A stretch of DNA of 64,000 nucleotides from Whalleya microplaca. Lineage: Eukaryota; Ascomycota; Sordariomycetes; Xylariales; Xylariaceae. The notes below the pieces were generated by a model. That model was not told the origin of the DNA and made no database searches. It worked only from the letters and a program-made list of their open reading frames with translations. The first letter of the stretch is position 1; each line of letters begins with the position of its first letter. Shown one piece after another: positions 25,176 through 38,830 of the stretch. The position numbers and the translations under genes were made by a program. Where the stretch lies: positions 1,240,001 to 1,304,000 of the forward strand of contig MU385713.1 in the NCBI GenBank assembly GCA_022497155.1, given 5' to 3'.

Positions 25176-25526
25176 AGGGAGGGAGGGCGTTGGGTTACGG
25201 GTATGGTGTTTACTGCATGAGATATGAATCCAGCTGGGCTTCTGGTGAAATATACATGGGAATCATGTGATGCTAGCTATTGGATAAGCCGAGAATTGAT
25301 TTGAATAAAGTTATTTGAATGCTGTATTGGGTGCTCAACGGATAGCTTCATATCACAGAACGGTTGCAAATTAATCACTAGTTGCGGTTATCAGAGGAAG
25401 TTAAGAGTAATTCATAGATACATTGGCATAAGTCTTTCAGGTAAGCAATACATTTTCCCGTACGACCTCATTTTCCCTTAACGGACTATATATACACTCC
25501 ACTTCATCTACCTAAAACTTCATATC
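25176..25526. other. convergent intergenic region
   Basis: 3' ends of the riboside kinase and glucoamylase genes. No CBM20-like coding sequence is visible downstream of the glucoamylase stop. Confidence 0.5.
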
Positions 25527-27221
<1,695 letters not shown>

Positions 27222-27295
27222 GATGGGTTGAACGAGTGAACTGATATTTCGTGTGTCGATCTCGAAACTAATGTGGTTGAGGGCTTTCGACTTCG

Positions 27296-27305
27296 CTTAT
27301 ATATA
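27296..27305 (-). promoter_or_regulatory. TATA box of the glucoamylase gene
   Basis: TATATATAAG on the minus strand, about 75-84 bp upstream of the ATG at 27221. Confidence 0.6.
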
Positions 27306-28903
27306 CGAAGCTATTCACTGCCATCGCAACAAGCCATTATCCCTTTCTGCATTACCTGATCACAAGCCACACTGAGGCCACAGGTAGGGCCGAATCTGAG
27401 GGCTAGTCCGGCCTTATTTCTATCTATCAAGCATAGCTAGGTCCAACCGCGGGCCCTTCTCAGAGCCGTTGGTATATGCTGCAGAAGCGAGGTCCGTCCA
27501 GGAGGCCATGACGTTTGTCGTGCTCAGACCTAGTCTCCAAGAAAGCCGTGTCTAGAGTGGCATACTCGCCTTAACTGGTGATCTTAAATCGGCCCGCTCC
27601 AGGGTCGTCTCCGGAAACCTAGGTGACTTGCAGACGGCATATACAGATCAGGTAATAGGCCCCGGGAGTACTGGTCAAGCGATTCGACCATAGCGGACGT
27701 TGAGGCTGGACTTGTGCGGGGGACCTTGCCTTGCGGGTTGTAGATTCAGGGGAATATTGAATTTGCAGGAAGACTCCCCGCATCCAAATATGGGGAACAT
27801 ATGTTCTCACCTACCTACCTGGTTAATAAGTCATGATATTAGTCTAGGTAAGTAATAATATAGACCTTTTAAGACTTGAAGAAAGATGCCTGGCAGCTGC
27901 CTGGTAAGAGCAAATAGCTAAAGGGCCACTTAATTACAACGCCCTGGTTGTCCATGATCACCTACTGTAGCTACATGTGATTTTCATCCTCGCTCAGGCT
28001 CAAGCGTCTGAACTTTTCAACAACAGCAACAATAGGAATGAGTTTCGATAGTCAGGCTTCCTATGGTGGCAGAAACTGGAGTACTGAGGCGATTGGTATC
28101 TATTCGGACCTACTTTGGACCTAGTCATAGGTAGCCAATGCATATGACTTCACATCGACTATACGTGTTGTCCTGTTCAAGTTTTGTGATATTTCTAAGG
28201 AGGCATCATTGCATTTGATGATTTCGGCACATGAGAACTTGGCAGGCTGGATGCCGAGGATGGTACCATGCATATAGCTCTACTCCGCCAAACTCCGCCA
28301 GACTCCGACACATTCTAGCGGGATGGAGATCTCAACCATACACCCTGTTTTTTATTTGACTTTGAATATATCTCTTCTCAGGTAACACATATATTATATC
28401 ATTTCGGTCGCTACTCAAAGGCTTAACTAGGTAGTATCGCCGTTGACTGACTATTGAGTGGCTGCGAGAGGGCACTTCTCCCACGCGTAGGTGATTCTGA
28501 AATAGATTTTATAGGGAATACTGCGAGTAAGGGCACTAGAGTCTAAGTGGGGTATCTTGAGCCTCTGAGCCTGGTTCATGGATCAACTTGAACTTTGCAT
28601 GCGCTAGCTAACTTCAAGGGATTCGGCTAATAATAATAGATCGCGTCGACTACGCGGGCTTCCTCTGTGGCATTCTTTGTGAACGGGCGAGATAATGAAG
28701 AGACGTCAAAATGACTCGACATTAAACCGCCAATGATCATGGTCAGGTTACGAGATATCTCTTTATGGTGGGCACAGTATCTTCTTGCTCTTTAGGCAAC
28801 ACAATACTTATACTATTAGCAGCGATCAAAGGCGATGATACAACGAAACTTGGGAGCCTTGTTGGACGTTGCGACGACGCATTTAACGTCACGTATTAAC
28901 GTA
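27306..28903. other. gene-less stretch
   Basis: Upstream region of the glucoamylase gene and further intergenic DNA; no protein-coding signal. Its right edge is the insertion site of the MITE-like element. Confidence 0.55.
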
Positions 28904-29402
28904 CTAGCGTTGGCTAATTCGCCTCCTCACGCCCAAAGGGCGTTGCGCTTTAATTAGGAAAAGTCCCTAGTAATTCGGAAAATAACTGGGGTTTTTAAGC
29001 TACTTAAATTTGAGTGTAGATTGTATATATATAGAGGTAGTTTCTATATTATAAATAGCCCCAGTATGCCAATAATCTGGGATTCAATTATTACAAAAAA
29101 GATACTTCAGAAAGTAATACCTTCTGTATTTACAGGGGACTTAGTGGGTAGAGCCACTATATTTATAGTAGTCTCAGCAGGTATAAATGCCCTATAGCCA
29201 TCGATTAACGTTTTGCTTAAAAGATCAGCAAGCCGAAACGTATTAAAGTTACAGGAAATATTTAACTACCTAAAGCTACATAAGTTTATTAGCAGATCGT
29301 TAATAACGTCATGTATCTATTAGTGTGACGAATTACTAGGGACTTTTCCTAATTAAAGCGCAACGCCCTTTGGGCGTGAGGAGGCGAATTAGCCAACGCT
29401 AG
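28904..29402. mobile_element. MITE-like element with 74-bp perfect terminal inverted repeats
   Basis: The first 74 bases (28904-28977, starting CTAGCGTTGGCTAATTCGCC) are the exact reverse complement of the last 74 (29329-29402). The element is flanked on both sides by TA (28902-28903 and 29403-29404), as expected for a TA target-site duplication of the Tc1/mariner/pogo type. The inside (about 350 bp) is AT-rich and has no transposase frame, so the element is non-autonomous. Each repeat itself contains a small palindrome (CGCCCAAAGGGCG). The perfect arm identity suggests a recent insertion or strong constraint; the superfamily is inferred from the TA sites only. Confidence 0.9.
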
Positions 29403-30094
29403 TAACCTCGGGAGCTTGACACGCGGGCCAGATATCATAACAGACAGGCAGTGGAATGGTTCCGTGGAAGTGACCAACCATTGCTACTGCTGTCGAAGCC
29501 TCGAAGGTCAGTCCCATCAGTATCTAATTCACGCATGAATGCTATTATGTAGATTATTCTCATGGTTTTCCCCAACCTCATAGGTCAATGACCTCGGAAA
29601 AAGGGACTGGAATATGACAACCTTAACACATCTGTTCCACCCGGCTCAGCTTTTGACGGCGTGCACAGGCTTCCTAGATATGCTAATTGATCTGGGACCG
29701 GTCGATAGGATAATCACCTTGAAAATAGAGATGGCTTCCATAAGTTATACGAGCTGCCTCGGCCATCAACTCTGACTTCGCGTACGAACGAGGACGACCG
29801 GGCACCGATCCGTGTTTTGTGATGAGGAAAGGAAGAAGGAAAAAAAAGTTAACAACAAAAATTTTTTTGAGGTAAAGGTTGATTGTTGCAGCTGACTCAG
29901 CAGCGCACAGACCAACCGCATTTCTCCCAGGCAGCCATGGTTTCCTAGTGCCGGTCGCCAATCTCGGCCGACAACATCCCCAAAGAAATCAATCACCTAA
30001 ACTGTACAACCGCCAACATTCTGCCAACCTCATCTTTGATTACTGTTAACAGTCTATCAACAGTATCGCCTCCTCCATACTCAATAAACCGAAC
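29403..30094. other. intergenic region upstream of SNU66
   Basis: About 690 bp. The poly-A/T tract near 29838-29870 and the pyrimidine-rich DNA before 30095 fit a promoter and leader. Minus-strand frames here are not supported. Confidence 0.5.
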
Positions 30095-32112
30095 ATGGAT
30101 GCCGCAGCTATTGAGGAGACCAACCGTCTCCGGGTCTCCCTGGGGATGAAACCCTTGCCGGTACCGGGCGCAAGCGGTCCTACATTCAAGAAGGCATCAA
30201 CTCCCAACGACGAAGAGGTTGCAAGCACCCTCGAAACCCGAGAAGCAGCTGCCTACGATAACTACAAGAAAATCCAAGAGTCCGAAGAAGCCAAAAGACG
30301 ACGCGACGAGAAGGCTGCCGCCATCAAAAGGGCTCGCGACAATGCCAAACGCTTCGAGAATCTAGCCGGCAAAGGACTAGGCGAGGCCGATGATGGCAAA
30401 GACCTTGATGCCAAGTCTTGGTTGATTAACCAGAAGAAGCGACAGAAGAGAATCGAGAAGGCTCGAAAATTGGAAGAGGAACAAGCCGCAGCTGAAGCCG
30501 AAGCCGCCGCCGCTATTTCATACACGTCAAAGGATCTCGCGGGCGTGAAAGTCGGACAGTACGTATCCCAAGTCTTTAACTTTCTGGTTTAACATCATCA
30601 TTCAAGAATGTACCGCTAACCTTAATTTTCTACAGTGAAATCGAATCGTTCGAGGAGGGCGCTGAACAGATATTGACGCTCAAGGACACAAACGTCATAG
30701 GAGACGACGAGGAAGGGGACGAGCTTGAGAACTCCGACCTTCGCGAACGAGAAAAGCTTACCAAGAAACTCGAGTTGAAAAAGAAGAAGCCCGTATATGA
30801 TCCGCATGAAATCGACGAAACTGGCGAGCGCCGCATCCTTGCCCATTACGATGAAGAAATCGATGGGGAGAAGACGAAGCGATTCACCTTAGATGGATAC
30901 GGCAATACCGTGGTGCCTGGTGGTCTAAACGGTCAACCGCAGAGTAGGCAACTGCAAATCAATCTCGACCTTTTGAAAGAGGATCAACCAGCTTCAGATT
31001 ACTTGGATATTTCAGAAGTCAAGGTCAAGAAGCCCAAAAAGAAGAAATCAAAGTCGACGAGGCAGCGACCAGTGGACGACGATGACATCTTCCCCGTGCA
31101 ACTGGAGGCACAGGATCAATCAATGGATATAGACTCCGGCGCTGGTTTTGTCAGCAAAAAGCGCAAGACTGAGGACACAAATTTCGTTGATGATGAGGAC
31201 CTTCAAGCTACACTAGCCGTACAAAGAAAAGATGCTTTGAAGAAACGCAAGAGGATGCGCCCGGAGGATATTGCACGGCAATTGCGAGAAGAGGCGAAAA
31301 CGCCCGAAGCCAACGAGACGGGCGACAACCAGGAGGGCGGATTAGTGCTCGACGAGATCTCTGAGTTCGTTTCCGGGCTGAGAAAGGAAGAACCCCGTAA
31401 ACCAAAGTTACCTAAAGAACCAGTCACAGCCATGGAGAATGAGTCAGATGAAGACGAGCCTATGAAGGATGGTTATGATGTCGACCACGATACGGTCAAA
31501 CGCGAAACATCTGTCCCAGCAGAGGCTACTGCTATTGGTGTTGACGAGGAAAAGACGATAGGCACTGGTATTGGGGCGACGCTGCAACTTTTGCGAGAAC
31601 GCCAGCTTCTGAAGGATACTCAGTCTAGTGACTTGAACGACAAACAACGCCAGCACCAAGCATTCGTGGCCGAGAAGAAACGGAGAATTGACGAGATCGA
31701 GCAGGATGCTCGTAACCAGCGTGAAAGGGATCGTTCCAGCGGCAAGCTCGACAGGATGTCAGTGAGGGAGAGGGAAGAGTTCGCACGCCAGCAGAACAAC
31801 ATGCGCGATCAGCAGACGTCGCGACAGATGGTTGACCTTTTCAACAGGGGTTACAAACCCAACGTGGAGCTGAAGTATCATGACGAATTCGGACGCTCGC
31901 TCGACCAGAAGGAAGCCTTCAAGTTCCTCAGCCACGCCTTCCACGGCAAGCAGTCCGGCAAGAACAAGACCGATAAGCGGCTCAAGAAGATTGAGGACGA
32001 GAAGCGACGCGAGTCTCAGAGCATGCTGGACGCGAGCCAGAACGTCGGCATGAGCTCCGCCACCGCTCAGCAGACGAAGAAGCAAAGGGCAGCCGGAGTA
32101 CGATTGGCTTGA
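30095..32112 (+). CDS. SNU66: U4/U6.U5 tri-snRNP component, SART1/Snu66 family
   Basis: Spliceosomal protein that stabilises the tri-snRNP and helps its recruitment before activation. Exons: 30095-30558 and 30636-32112, with a 77-bp intron; 646 residues, close to fission yeast Snu66. Typical SART-1 family features: N-terminal ETNRLRVSLGMKPL (residues 8-21), a long Lys/Glu-rich coiled-coil region, DLAGVKVGHEIESFEEG formed exactly across the splice junction, LTLKDTNVI, PVYDPHEIDETG, KTKRFTLDGYG, and the C-terminal block with MSVREREEFARQQNNMRD, LFNRGYKPNVELKYHDEFGR and AFKFLSHAFHGKQSGKNKTD. Several basic KKPKKKK and KKRKR stretches would serve nuclear import. The plus-strand assignment is secure. 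Confidence 0.96.
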
Positions 32113-32826
32113 TGGGGTGGATCGCATTCAAAAAGGTGCTGCTCCCCTACTTGTATACTCATGATCAATTAGTTAATCATTGCTGACACAAAAGGCTAAG
32201 ACTTCTTCTTCCGTGCCACGTGAAATAAGTGGAAGCCCACATGAATCTCTCTCGAATTTTGGAGTATGAAGTCATGCTCCATTTCCTTAGTCCCGTTCTG
32301 TTTGCTGCTACCTATTGCTATATCGCTACGTGATGTAAACCCCTAATCAGCGCATTAAGAGTATAACTCCTTGTCTAGTTACTGACGGCCAAATTCAGGA
32401 GACCAGTGTCCACATCGAATAGCATAATCCCCTTTCCCTTCCCATAAACCATTAGTTTTGCAATCTGATCGAGTATCATATGCTGTAGGTAAGAGTGATC
32501 CGGGGACATGTCAACATGTAGCAAAGTATATTAATACTAGACTACACAAGCATCTTGTCAAGTTAACATACACGTACGAACTTTTTTATCACGTTAAAAG
32601 CTGAGAAGGAATCTATGTGTGCCCGTCATTATACATTACTATTATAAGTTTAATGTCTATGTAGCTTCTACAAAAGAAACTAGGGAACGGCTTTCAAAGC
32701 CATCCCCAACTTACCTATAACGAGCGAATATATTTGACCTCTAGATCACCTGGATCTATTCCCTTAGGACACCTCGGCTCATTGATGGGCCGCTTACTCT
32801 TCACGGCCGCTCTCCGAAGAGAACTT
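32113..32826. other. convergent intergenic region
   Basis: About 710 bp of AT-rich DNA between the 3' ends of SNU66 and the minus-strand orphan gene. Nothing else seen. Confidence 0.5.
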
Positions 32827-33402
32827 CTAGCCTTCCTTCTCCTGCTCTCTCAGAGAATCCAGCCCATGAGCCAGCTTCTCCATCTCCTCCACGTTAACAC
32901 TATTACGCAGCGGCGACGCACGGCCCGGCTCCACGGAACCCGCCTGGCGTCTCTCATTCACGAGATCGAGAAACAGCTTCCGGCGGACGACCGTCTCGCG
33001 CTTATTCGCGCGGTGGTCGAGCAGGAGGTCCACGTCGTCGTTGATGCAGATGCCGGCGCTCGAGAACCACTCCAGGTCCAGGATCTTACCTAGCTTAGCC
33101 TTCGCGGGCGCGCCGGGACACTCCGGCCGAGCGAACACGGGACTCAGGGGCGTCAGCGGGGGCTCTGTCGCCCCACGCGCGGCCGCCGCCGCGTCGCGCA
33201 TGCGCTGCAGACGCTCGCGGAGCGGCACGCGCCCGTCGCCCGTGAAGCGCGTCGTCCGTCGCGGGGGGTCTAGCGGGCGGACGCGGCGGGGGGTGGGACG
33301 GTGGTGGTGGTCGGAAGACATGTGGATGGGTGCGGGTGTGTGGTGCTCGAGGGCTACGGGGTTGTGGAACGAGAAGGGGAGAGGCTGGTAGATGGTGTAC
33401 AT
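32827..33402 (-). CDS. hypothetical protein (orphan)
   Basis: Single frame of 191 residues with the ATG at 33402; a second possible start is at 33321 (MSSDHHHRPTPRR). The N-terminal third is Pro/His/Arg-rich (RPTPRRVRPLDPPRRT), the centre holds LRERLQRMRDAAAAARG, and a more ordered part follows (KLGKILDLEWFSSAGICIND, then DVDLLLDHRANKRETVVRR). No domain recognised. The gene is supported by its upstream DNA: a TATAAA box at 33536-33543, then a CA-rich leader, and a good splice donor (GGTAAGTT, about 33446-33453) that may start a 5'-UTR intron. The plus-strand frame is an overlapping shadow. Confidence 0.55.
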   Translation of the reverse strand: MYTIYQPLPFSFHNPVALEHHTPAPIHMSSDHHHRPTPRRVRPLDPPRRTTRFTGDGRVPLRERLQRMRDAAAAARGATEPPLTPLSPVFARPECPGAPAKAKLGKILDLEWFSSAGICINDDVDLLLDHRANKRETVVRRKLFLDLVNERRQAGSVEPGRASPLRNSVNVEEMEKLAHGLDSLREQEKEG

Positions 33403-33535
33403 GGCTTTCAACAGCTGGGAGTTCAAGGGGCTTGGTTGGTTGGAACTTACCGAGCTGATGTGTGTAGTGAGTGAGTGTGTGTGTGGTGTGTATGCTGAGA
33501 GGATGTGTCGGAACAGACTGATGTGTTTTGCTGGG

Positions 33536-33543
33536 TTTATATG
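33536..33543 (-). promoter_or_regulatory. TATA box
   Basis: CATATAAA on the minus strand, about 135 bp upstream of the ATG at 33402 and followed by a CA-rich leader. Confidence 0.5.
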
Positions 33544-36298
33544 GGGAGGTGAAAGACTCGAGATTCGCTTGAAGGCATTGTTTGCTTACAATGGATTGAC
33601 CTCTTTCTCCTGATCCTGTCTTTGTTTTCTTGGTATCTGAGAATACAATGCGGATTATCGCTGGCCTTGGTGGACAAGGAGTCTTTTACTAGATATCACG
33701 AATAGAATTGTTGAGTGGCTTTGGCAGTAGGGCTAGAAGAGAAAGGCCATCTGTCCTTGTACGTGCTTGTTACTCTGAAGCCTCAATATACTATCACAAG
33801 CCGTGCCTCTAAGTTATCTGTTAGTTACCAATAAGTCGTTATCAGGACACTCGGTCGATGAAATGCGGAATGGAATCATCTTTCCATAGCATACGGTGAG
33901 TTATGTAATAAGAAGTGCAGGTTAACAAATGATTGACATGTAACCAACGTTAGCTCATGCAGGCCCAGAGGGACTGCATTTGATATCCAAGATTAGTTGC
34001 TTCCATGATGCGGAATTCATGCCGCCTATATGCGAGTCAATTTCCAATTTCACATGCTGCGGAATGCCATCAACAACTTGTGTTAATGCTATCTTTAGTG
34101 ACAAGGACACGCGACAAGAGTGGCGGGTGGAAGTAGCCTTGTAAAGTTTCAGGTAGTCTCGTAAGAAATTGCCAAAAGTCCCTTGGAGAGACCCCCAGAA
34201 TCTTACTGACCACATCTTCAGCCGTTAAGTAGCTCGTCTAGATGCCCAACAAAATTTACAACCAATGGAGTATTAGAATACTACTTAAGGTGTTTAAAAT
34301 AGAGTAAGACACCAGGTCAGCACTAACAACACGAATACTAAAGAGGGACTTAACTTGAGCTGAAGTCATTTACTTCCCCTGAGTTTTAGACTTGAACTGT
34401 GTCCCTCTTTTCTCCTTTGTCCCTACCCTCCTTTTCAACGTACATTTGGTGTCTTGCATTGAATGTGTGCGCCTCTATTCTGACAGGCTGGTCTCACTAC
34501 CTAAAACATGGATCTTTTAGATGTGGTCTAGATTTTCTACACATTCAACTGAATGATTCATAGGCACTCCTTCTGAAATCATAAGGTAGTATATCGCTTC
34601 ATAATATCTCATAATCATCTCATCCGTCCGTTGGATACGTATCCCTGGCTAACAGCTGTACCGTACCTGTAAGTCAGGTCAGATAGCTATCAATTGAATG
34701 TTTATATTGCCATAAAGTTATCGTCTGAGGATTATGATGAGAATATGCTGCATTAACGTGCTTGTAGAGGGATAGAACTCCTGCTCGATGAATTGACGAG
34801 GTGAGAGGTTGGGTGGAACTCATCAACTTAGATCGAGTATGTCAATACAGTTACACATGAAGACATCCCATACCCATCTCCACTTTCTTGGATACTAAGG
34901 AATGTCTTACTTAATGGTATAGAGTTTAGACTGGAAGATCTCTCTCTCAGTTGCTTCTCGGTCTGTTAAGGCTTGAATCCTATTCAATAGTTCCTTGGAG
35001 CGATCTCCATATAATAACAATACAACGCGAACGCTAAACTAGCAAGTACCCATACACATACAACATTGAATCATCTAGATAAGCGACCGCTACTTAACCA
35101 ACTGCCCATTCAACTATGGTTCATCGTGCACACGTCCTGGCTTTCCAGTATAGGCCAAGGAGCAAGACAGCATGACTACATTTCACACTTTATCCAAGTC
35201 TTTTTGACCATTAATCAGAGTGAAAAACATCTGATCTCATCCATTCCGATCCTCGTTGCTCTTTTCCTCTATCTATGGTCTCGTCCTTGCTAGCCTAGTC
35301 GCGGTCATTGTTAACCTTTAAGATGCTCACGACTGCTTTTCTCTTAGTGATAGTCTGTGATGGTAGATTGCTTGTGCCTGGTGCAGACGACGAGGAGCGT
35401 ACTGTGAGTACTTAGTACCTCAAGCGTAGTTCGGCGAGTCTGTTTCAAGTAACGCCTTCAAGTTGTCATAATCTAGGATGTTAGCTTTGTATGTATTATC
35501 TAATACTTAGCAAATATACTCTCTCAAGGAATCAGTCTTAATTGAAATTAGTTCAACCTTCACGATCTTCTGCGTCCTCCTCAATTATTTCATCGGTCGC
35601 CGGTGGGAGACCCTTCTTAGGTGTAGAGCCGTGCCTTTGTTTTAAGGAGGTTTATAATTATCAGGTGTATTTATTTGAGCCATGCGACTGATGCGGGTTT
35701 ATCACGGTCCCGAGACTTGCGGGTTCGGCCGTTCGGCATTGTGGCGCTTTACATCATTGGGGCTATAACAAGTCTCTGTGCGACGGTGATCTTCGAGCCC
35801 GCGTCGTGATGGATGGTCTGACTATCTCTATTCGACAATGGAATTCAATTGATGGTGGGTCCATTTCGATATCTACACTTATGTCAGGCTAGAGTCTAGT
35901 GCCGGCTCTGCTTTAACTCTATTTGTGTGCCCCCCTTAGTCGTATGCAGCTTCACGCGATCATATGATTGGAGATGCAAGTCAAGAGGATCTAACAGGAT
36001 CTCGTCCCCTGTCCTACCCAAAAGCCGATGTGACATCTGCTGTCAAATTTAGTCTGTGAAACAGCTGAAGGCGGCTTACTATGTACTACAGGAAGGCTGC
36101 GTCGCTAGGGGACCGAGACGGAATCGCAAGGTATATATCCTTTGGTTGTCATGGTATCCTCTATTTCATGGGGGCCTCCCGCTCCGAATCAAAGATTATG
36201 GCCGAGAATCGTCACTCAGTCTTATATCCGACGACCATACACTTTGCTCAAGGCGTGCGCTCCGAATCGTTGAGCTCCAAGCCTGACGACGCTCTTGT
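33544..36298. other. gene-less stretch
   Basis: 2.75 kb without a supported gene. Short frames (33955-34215 minus, 35066-35293 plus, 36056-36302 plus) have no domain and mostly no ATG. The last 250 bp lead into the rhodopsin-domain gene and could contain an additional upstream exon, although none is needed. Confidence 0.5.
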
Positions 36299-37824
36299 AT
36301 GAAGATGGCATGGGTATACAACACCGCTGATGGGACTTCGGCCCGCGGCGGTCATGGACTTACAATCTTCGCGATTGTCTTAACAGCGGCATCACTTAGC
36401 GCCGTTGTTCTTCGATTCTATGTGCGAAGATGTCTTGTAAAATCCGTGGGAGCAGGTAGTCAACCCAAAGAGGTACCAAATATATTGAACTGGAGAGCTA
36501 ACCTCCGCATCGCTTAGACGACTGGATCGTTCTGTCTGCTTGGGTAAGTAACTGTTGCACTACTAGTAACATACAGCTACTGACCATTCTATAGATGACG
36601 TGTTGCGGTTATGCGGTAGTAACGATCATACGTGAGCATTGAACATCCGAGGCTCTATGTTGAGCATTGGCTCTGACTGAATATATATAGAAACGAGATG
36701 GGGCCTGGCAATGCAATACGTTGATGACATACCAGAAGAAAATCGCTTTATGTTCGGTGTGGTATGAAATTCGCAAAGTTCCTCATCTTTAGTACAACTG
36801 TTTCTGACCTTCACTTAGTTACAATATGCTGGCTGGCCTTTGTGGGCACAATCTTCGCTGAATACACGATCTCGTATGTCTAACCAAAAATTACAGGTAC
36901 ATACTTAGCATCTATGGTTTTAAGCTGAGCCTCCTGGTATCCTATTTTCGATTCATTCCCCAAGGGATGTGCAGATACGGTGTGAGCCTCGTAACACTCA
37001 CCTGCACTCTCTTTCATATCATCTACTTCATTTTACAATTTAATCTATGCCACCCAGTATGTCCAGATAGGATCCCGTATTGCCTCATAGCACGATTTAC
37101 AGTTTGACTAGGTCGCTAAGCAATGGGACCCTACGATAACTGATGGCAAGTGTTTGAACGCATTTGCATTTTATGTCAGCATGTCGTCCATCACCATCAT
37201 CTTCGACTTCAACGTGTAAGTGAATGAGCTTCTATCCAAAAAGTGTGGAATTGGACTGACCAGTAGTTCAGTATGTTCCTGCCATTCCCCATTCTCATCA
37301 AGTCGAAATTGCCGAAGCGGAAGAAGGTCGTCCTGCTTGGGCTTTTCGCCCTAGGCTTCTTTGTCACCGTAATCCAGATCTTCCGAATCCAGAATTTCAG
37401 ACACTACACCAACTACTTGCACTCTGAGCAGATCATCCGATGGAGTATGGCTGAGGCTAACCTTGGCGTCATATGTGCCTGCATCCCGACAATGTCTCCT
37501 TTGATACGATCCGCGGCTGAGAAGAGGAAGCGAGGAGCAAGTTACTTCAAGACACCATGGGGATCGAGTGGGCCAGGCAGCGCCGCAAGATGGTCGTGGA
37601 ACAATAAGAATCGAAGACAGTCGGAGTGGCTTATTCATCCTTCTCCGGAGATTGAGAAAGATCCCAACCAAATCACCAAGAGCGATAGTCAAGGTCTTAT
37701 TATCAGCTCTCCTGATATCCGCAAGCAGACAGATATCATCATCACCCATGATCCACGGCCACCTCCAACAGCGCATTATGGCGACTTGGAAGCACAGAAG
37801 GCTTGGACTCCATATGGCCATTAA
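36299..37824 (+). CDS. fungal rhodopsin-domain integral membrane protein (Pth11-like)
   Basis: Seven-helix plasma-membrane protein of the fungal rhodopsin-domain family. Eight exons: 36299-36455, 36518-36543, 36595-36631, 36691-36761, 36819-36841, 36897-37056, 37112-37215, 37272-37824; 376 residues. Joining them restores family landmarks: VGADDWIVLSAWMTCCGYAV, QTRWGL, LQYAGWPLYILSIYGFKLSL, SYFRFIP, LCHPVAKQWDPTITDGKC, FDFNVMFLPFPILIKSK and RKKVVLLGLFALGFFVTVIQ, with the usual Cys pair. The fifth intron uses a weak GTGGGC donor; the alternative GTATGT donor would break the conserved GFKLSL helix. Relatives include Magnaporthe Pth11, but most are of unknown ligand. The cytosolic tail is Ser/Lys-rich. 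It lies in a gene-poor, accessory-looking region 1.6 kb from the unusual Arf-like GTPase. Confidence 0.88.
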
Positions 37825-38614
37825 GAGAAGGAATGTAGGATTGTTTCTAATGGTAGCGCTTTGGTGTTATTAGGACCTGGTCTGTGAATCAATAGAGGCA
37901 AACCTAATAGAACTTAATCTCCTTGTGAGGTTTTAGGTGTTGGCCCCATTGATTATATTATGTGTGAGGGTTAAGTTGAGGTAGCACGTTTCAGGAGCAG
38001 AAGAGTAGCTAGTTGAGATACACCAAAGCGTGCATCAGTGGGACTCTCATCTGTCCTCTACTTCCATTAATCTATATAATCTCTAACACGTATATAGACG
38101 AAAGTCTTCACACATAATCCAATACTTTGCTTTAGGGTTCCGTGAGTTGATACGAACTCTGATTATGTGGCCTGTAACAAGTTTTGTGAGACCGAGTTGA
38201 AGAACTGACAAAAGATAGACCATTGTACGTAGCCCGCTACCGCGTACAGATATTCCAATACCTAAATTGGCTCATGGCGTATTGACAGCAGCGCAAGGTC
38301 GTCGTATTCTTACGACTACCATAATGCTCTACTCCAAGTCCCGCTGCCAGATGCGAGACACAAACGCCCTTGCTAGTAGTAGAATGACGAGCAGCTCGGA
38401 TGAATCCGTCAGATCACGACATAGGGAAAGCAAGGCGAATGTAGAGCGATTACTCTCCTAGTGATGTAATTCGTTGCCACAACCATTGCGAATTTCGGGT
38501 ATATCCGGTGGAGTTGTTCCCCAGGAAATCCTGCCTCATCCTTTGCAGATAGTTACGCGATCGTGGGGGGACCATCGATCCACGGGAATTCCCAGAATAT
38601 CGCGACTCGTCATT
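37825..38614. other. gene-less stretch
   Basis: About 790 bp. The open frame at 38267-38461 has no ATG and no recognised domain. Confidence 0.5.
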
Positions 38615-38830
38615 TCATGGCACCTTTTCCTTGCCATTATCCACGGCTTCATGCTCATCCTTCAATACATCTACAACGGTAGTAGCCGCCTCGCGTTGTC
38701 TCGATGTTAAGTAGAACGTTAAAACCAAAGCCAGAACTAAGATGGCCATCCAGATCATGATGAACTGTGCCGACCGTTTCGGCCGGGGCCCGTACGGCGA
38801 GTAGAGCTTTATCTTTGGTAGCTTGGCCAT
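38615..38830 (-). CDS. small single-pass membrane protein
   Basis: 71-residue frame with ATG at 38830. It begins with a basic, proline-containing stretch (MAKLPKIKLYSPYGPRPKR), continues into a clear membrane helix (residues 22-42, QFIMIWMAILVLALVLTFYL), then a charged tail ending in GKEKVP. The positive-inside rule places the N-terminus in the cytosol. No family recognised. It may be complete or the first exon of a longer gene, but no convincing downstream exon was found. Confidence 0.4.
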   Translation of the reverse strand: MAKLPKIKLYSPYGPRPKRSAQFIMIWMAILVLALVLTFYLTSRQREAATTVVDVLKDEHEAVDNGKEKVP

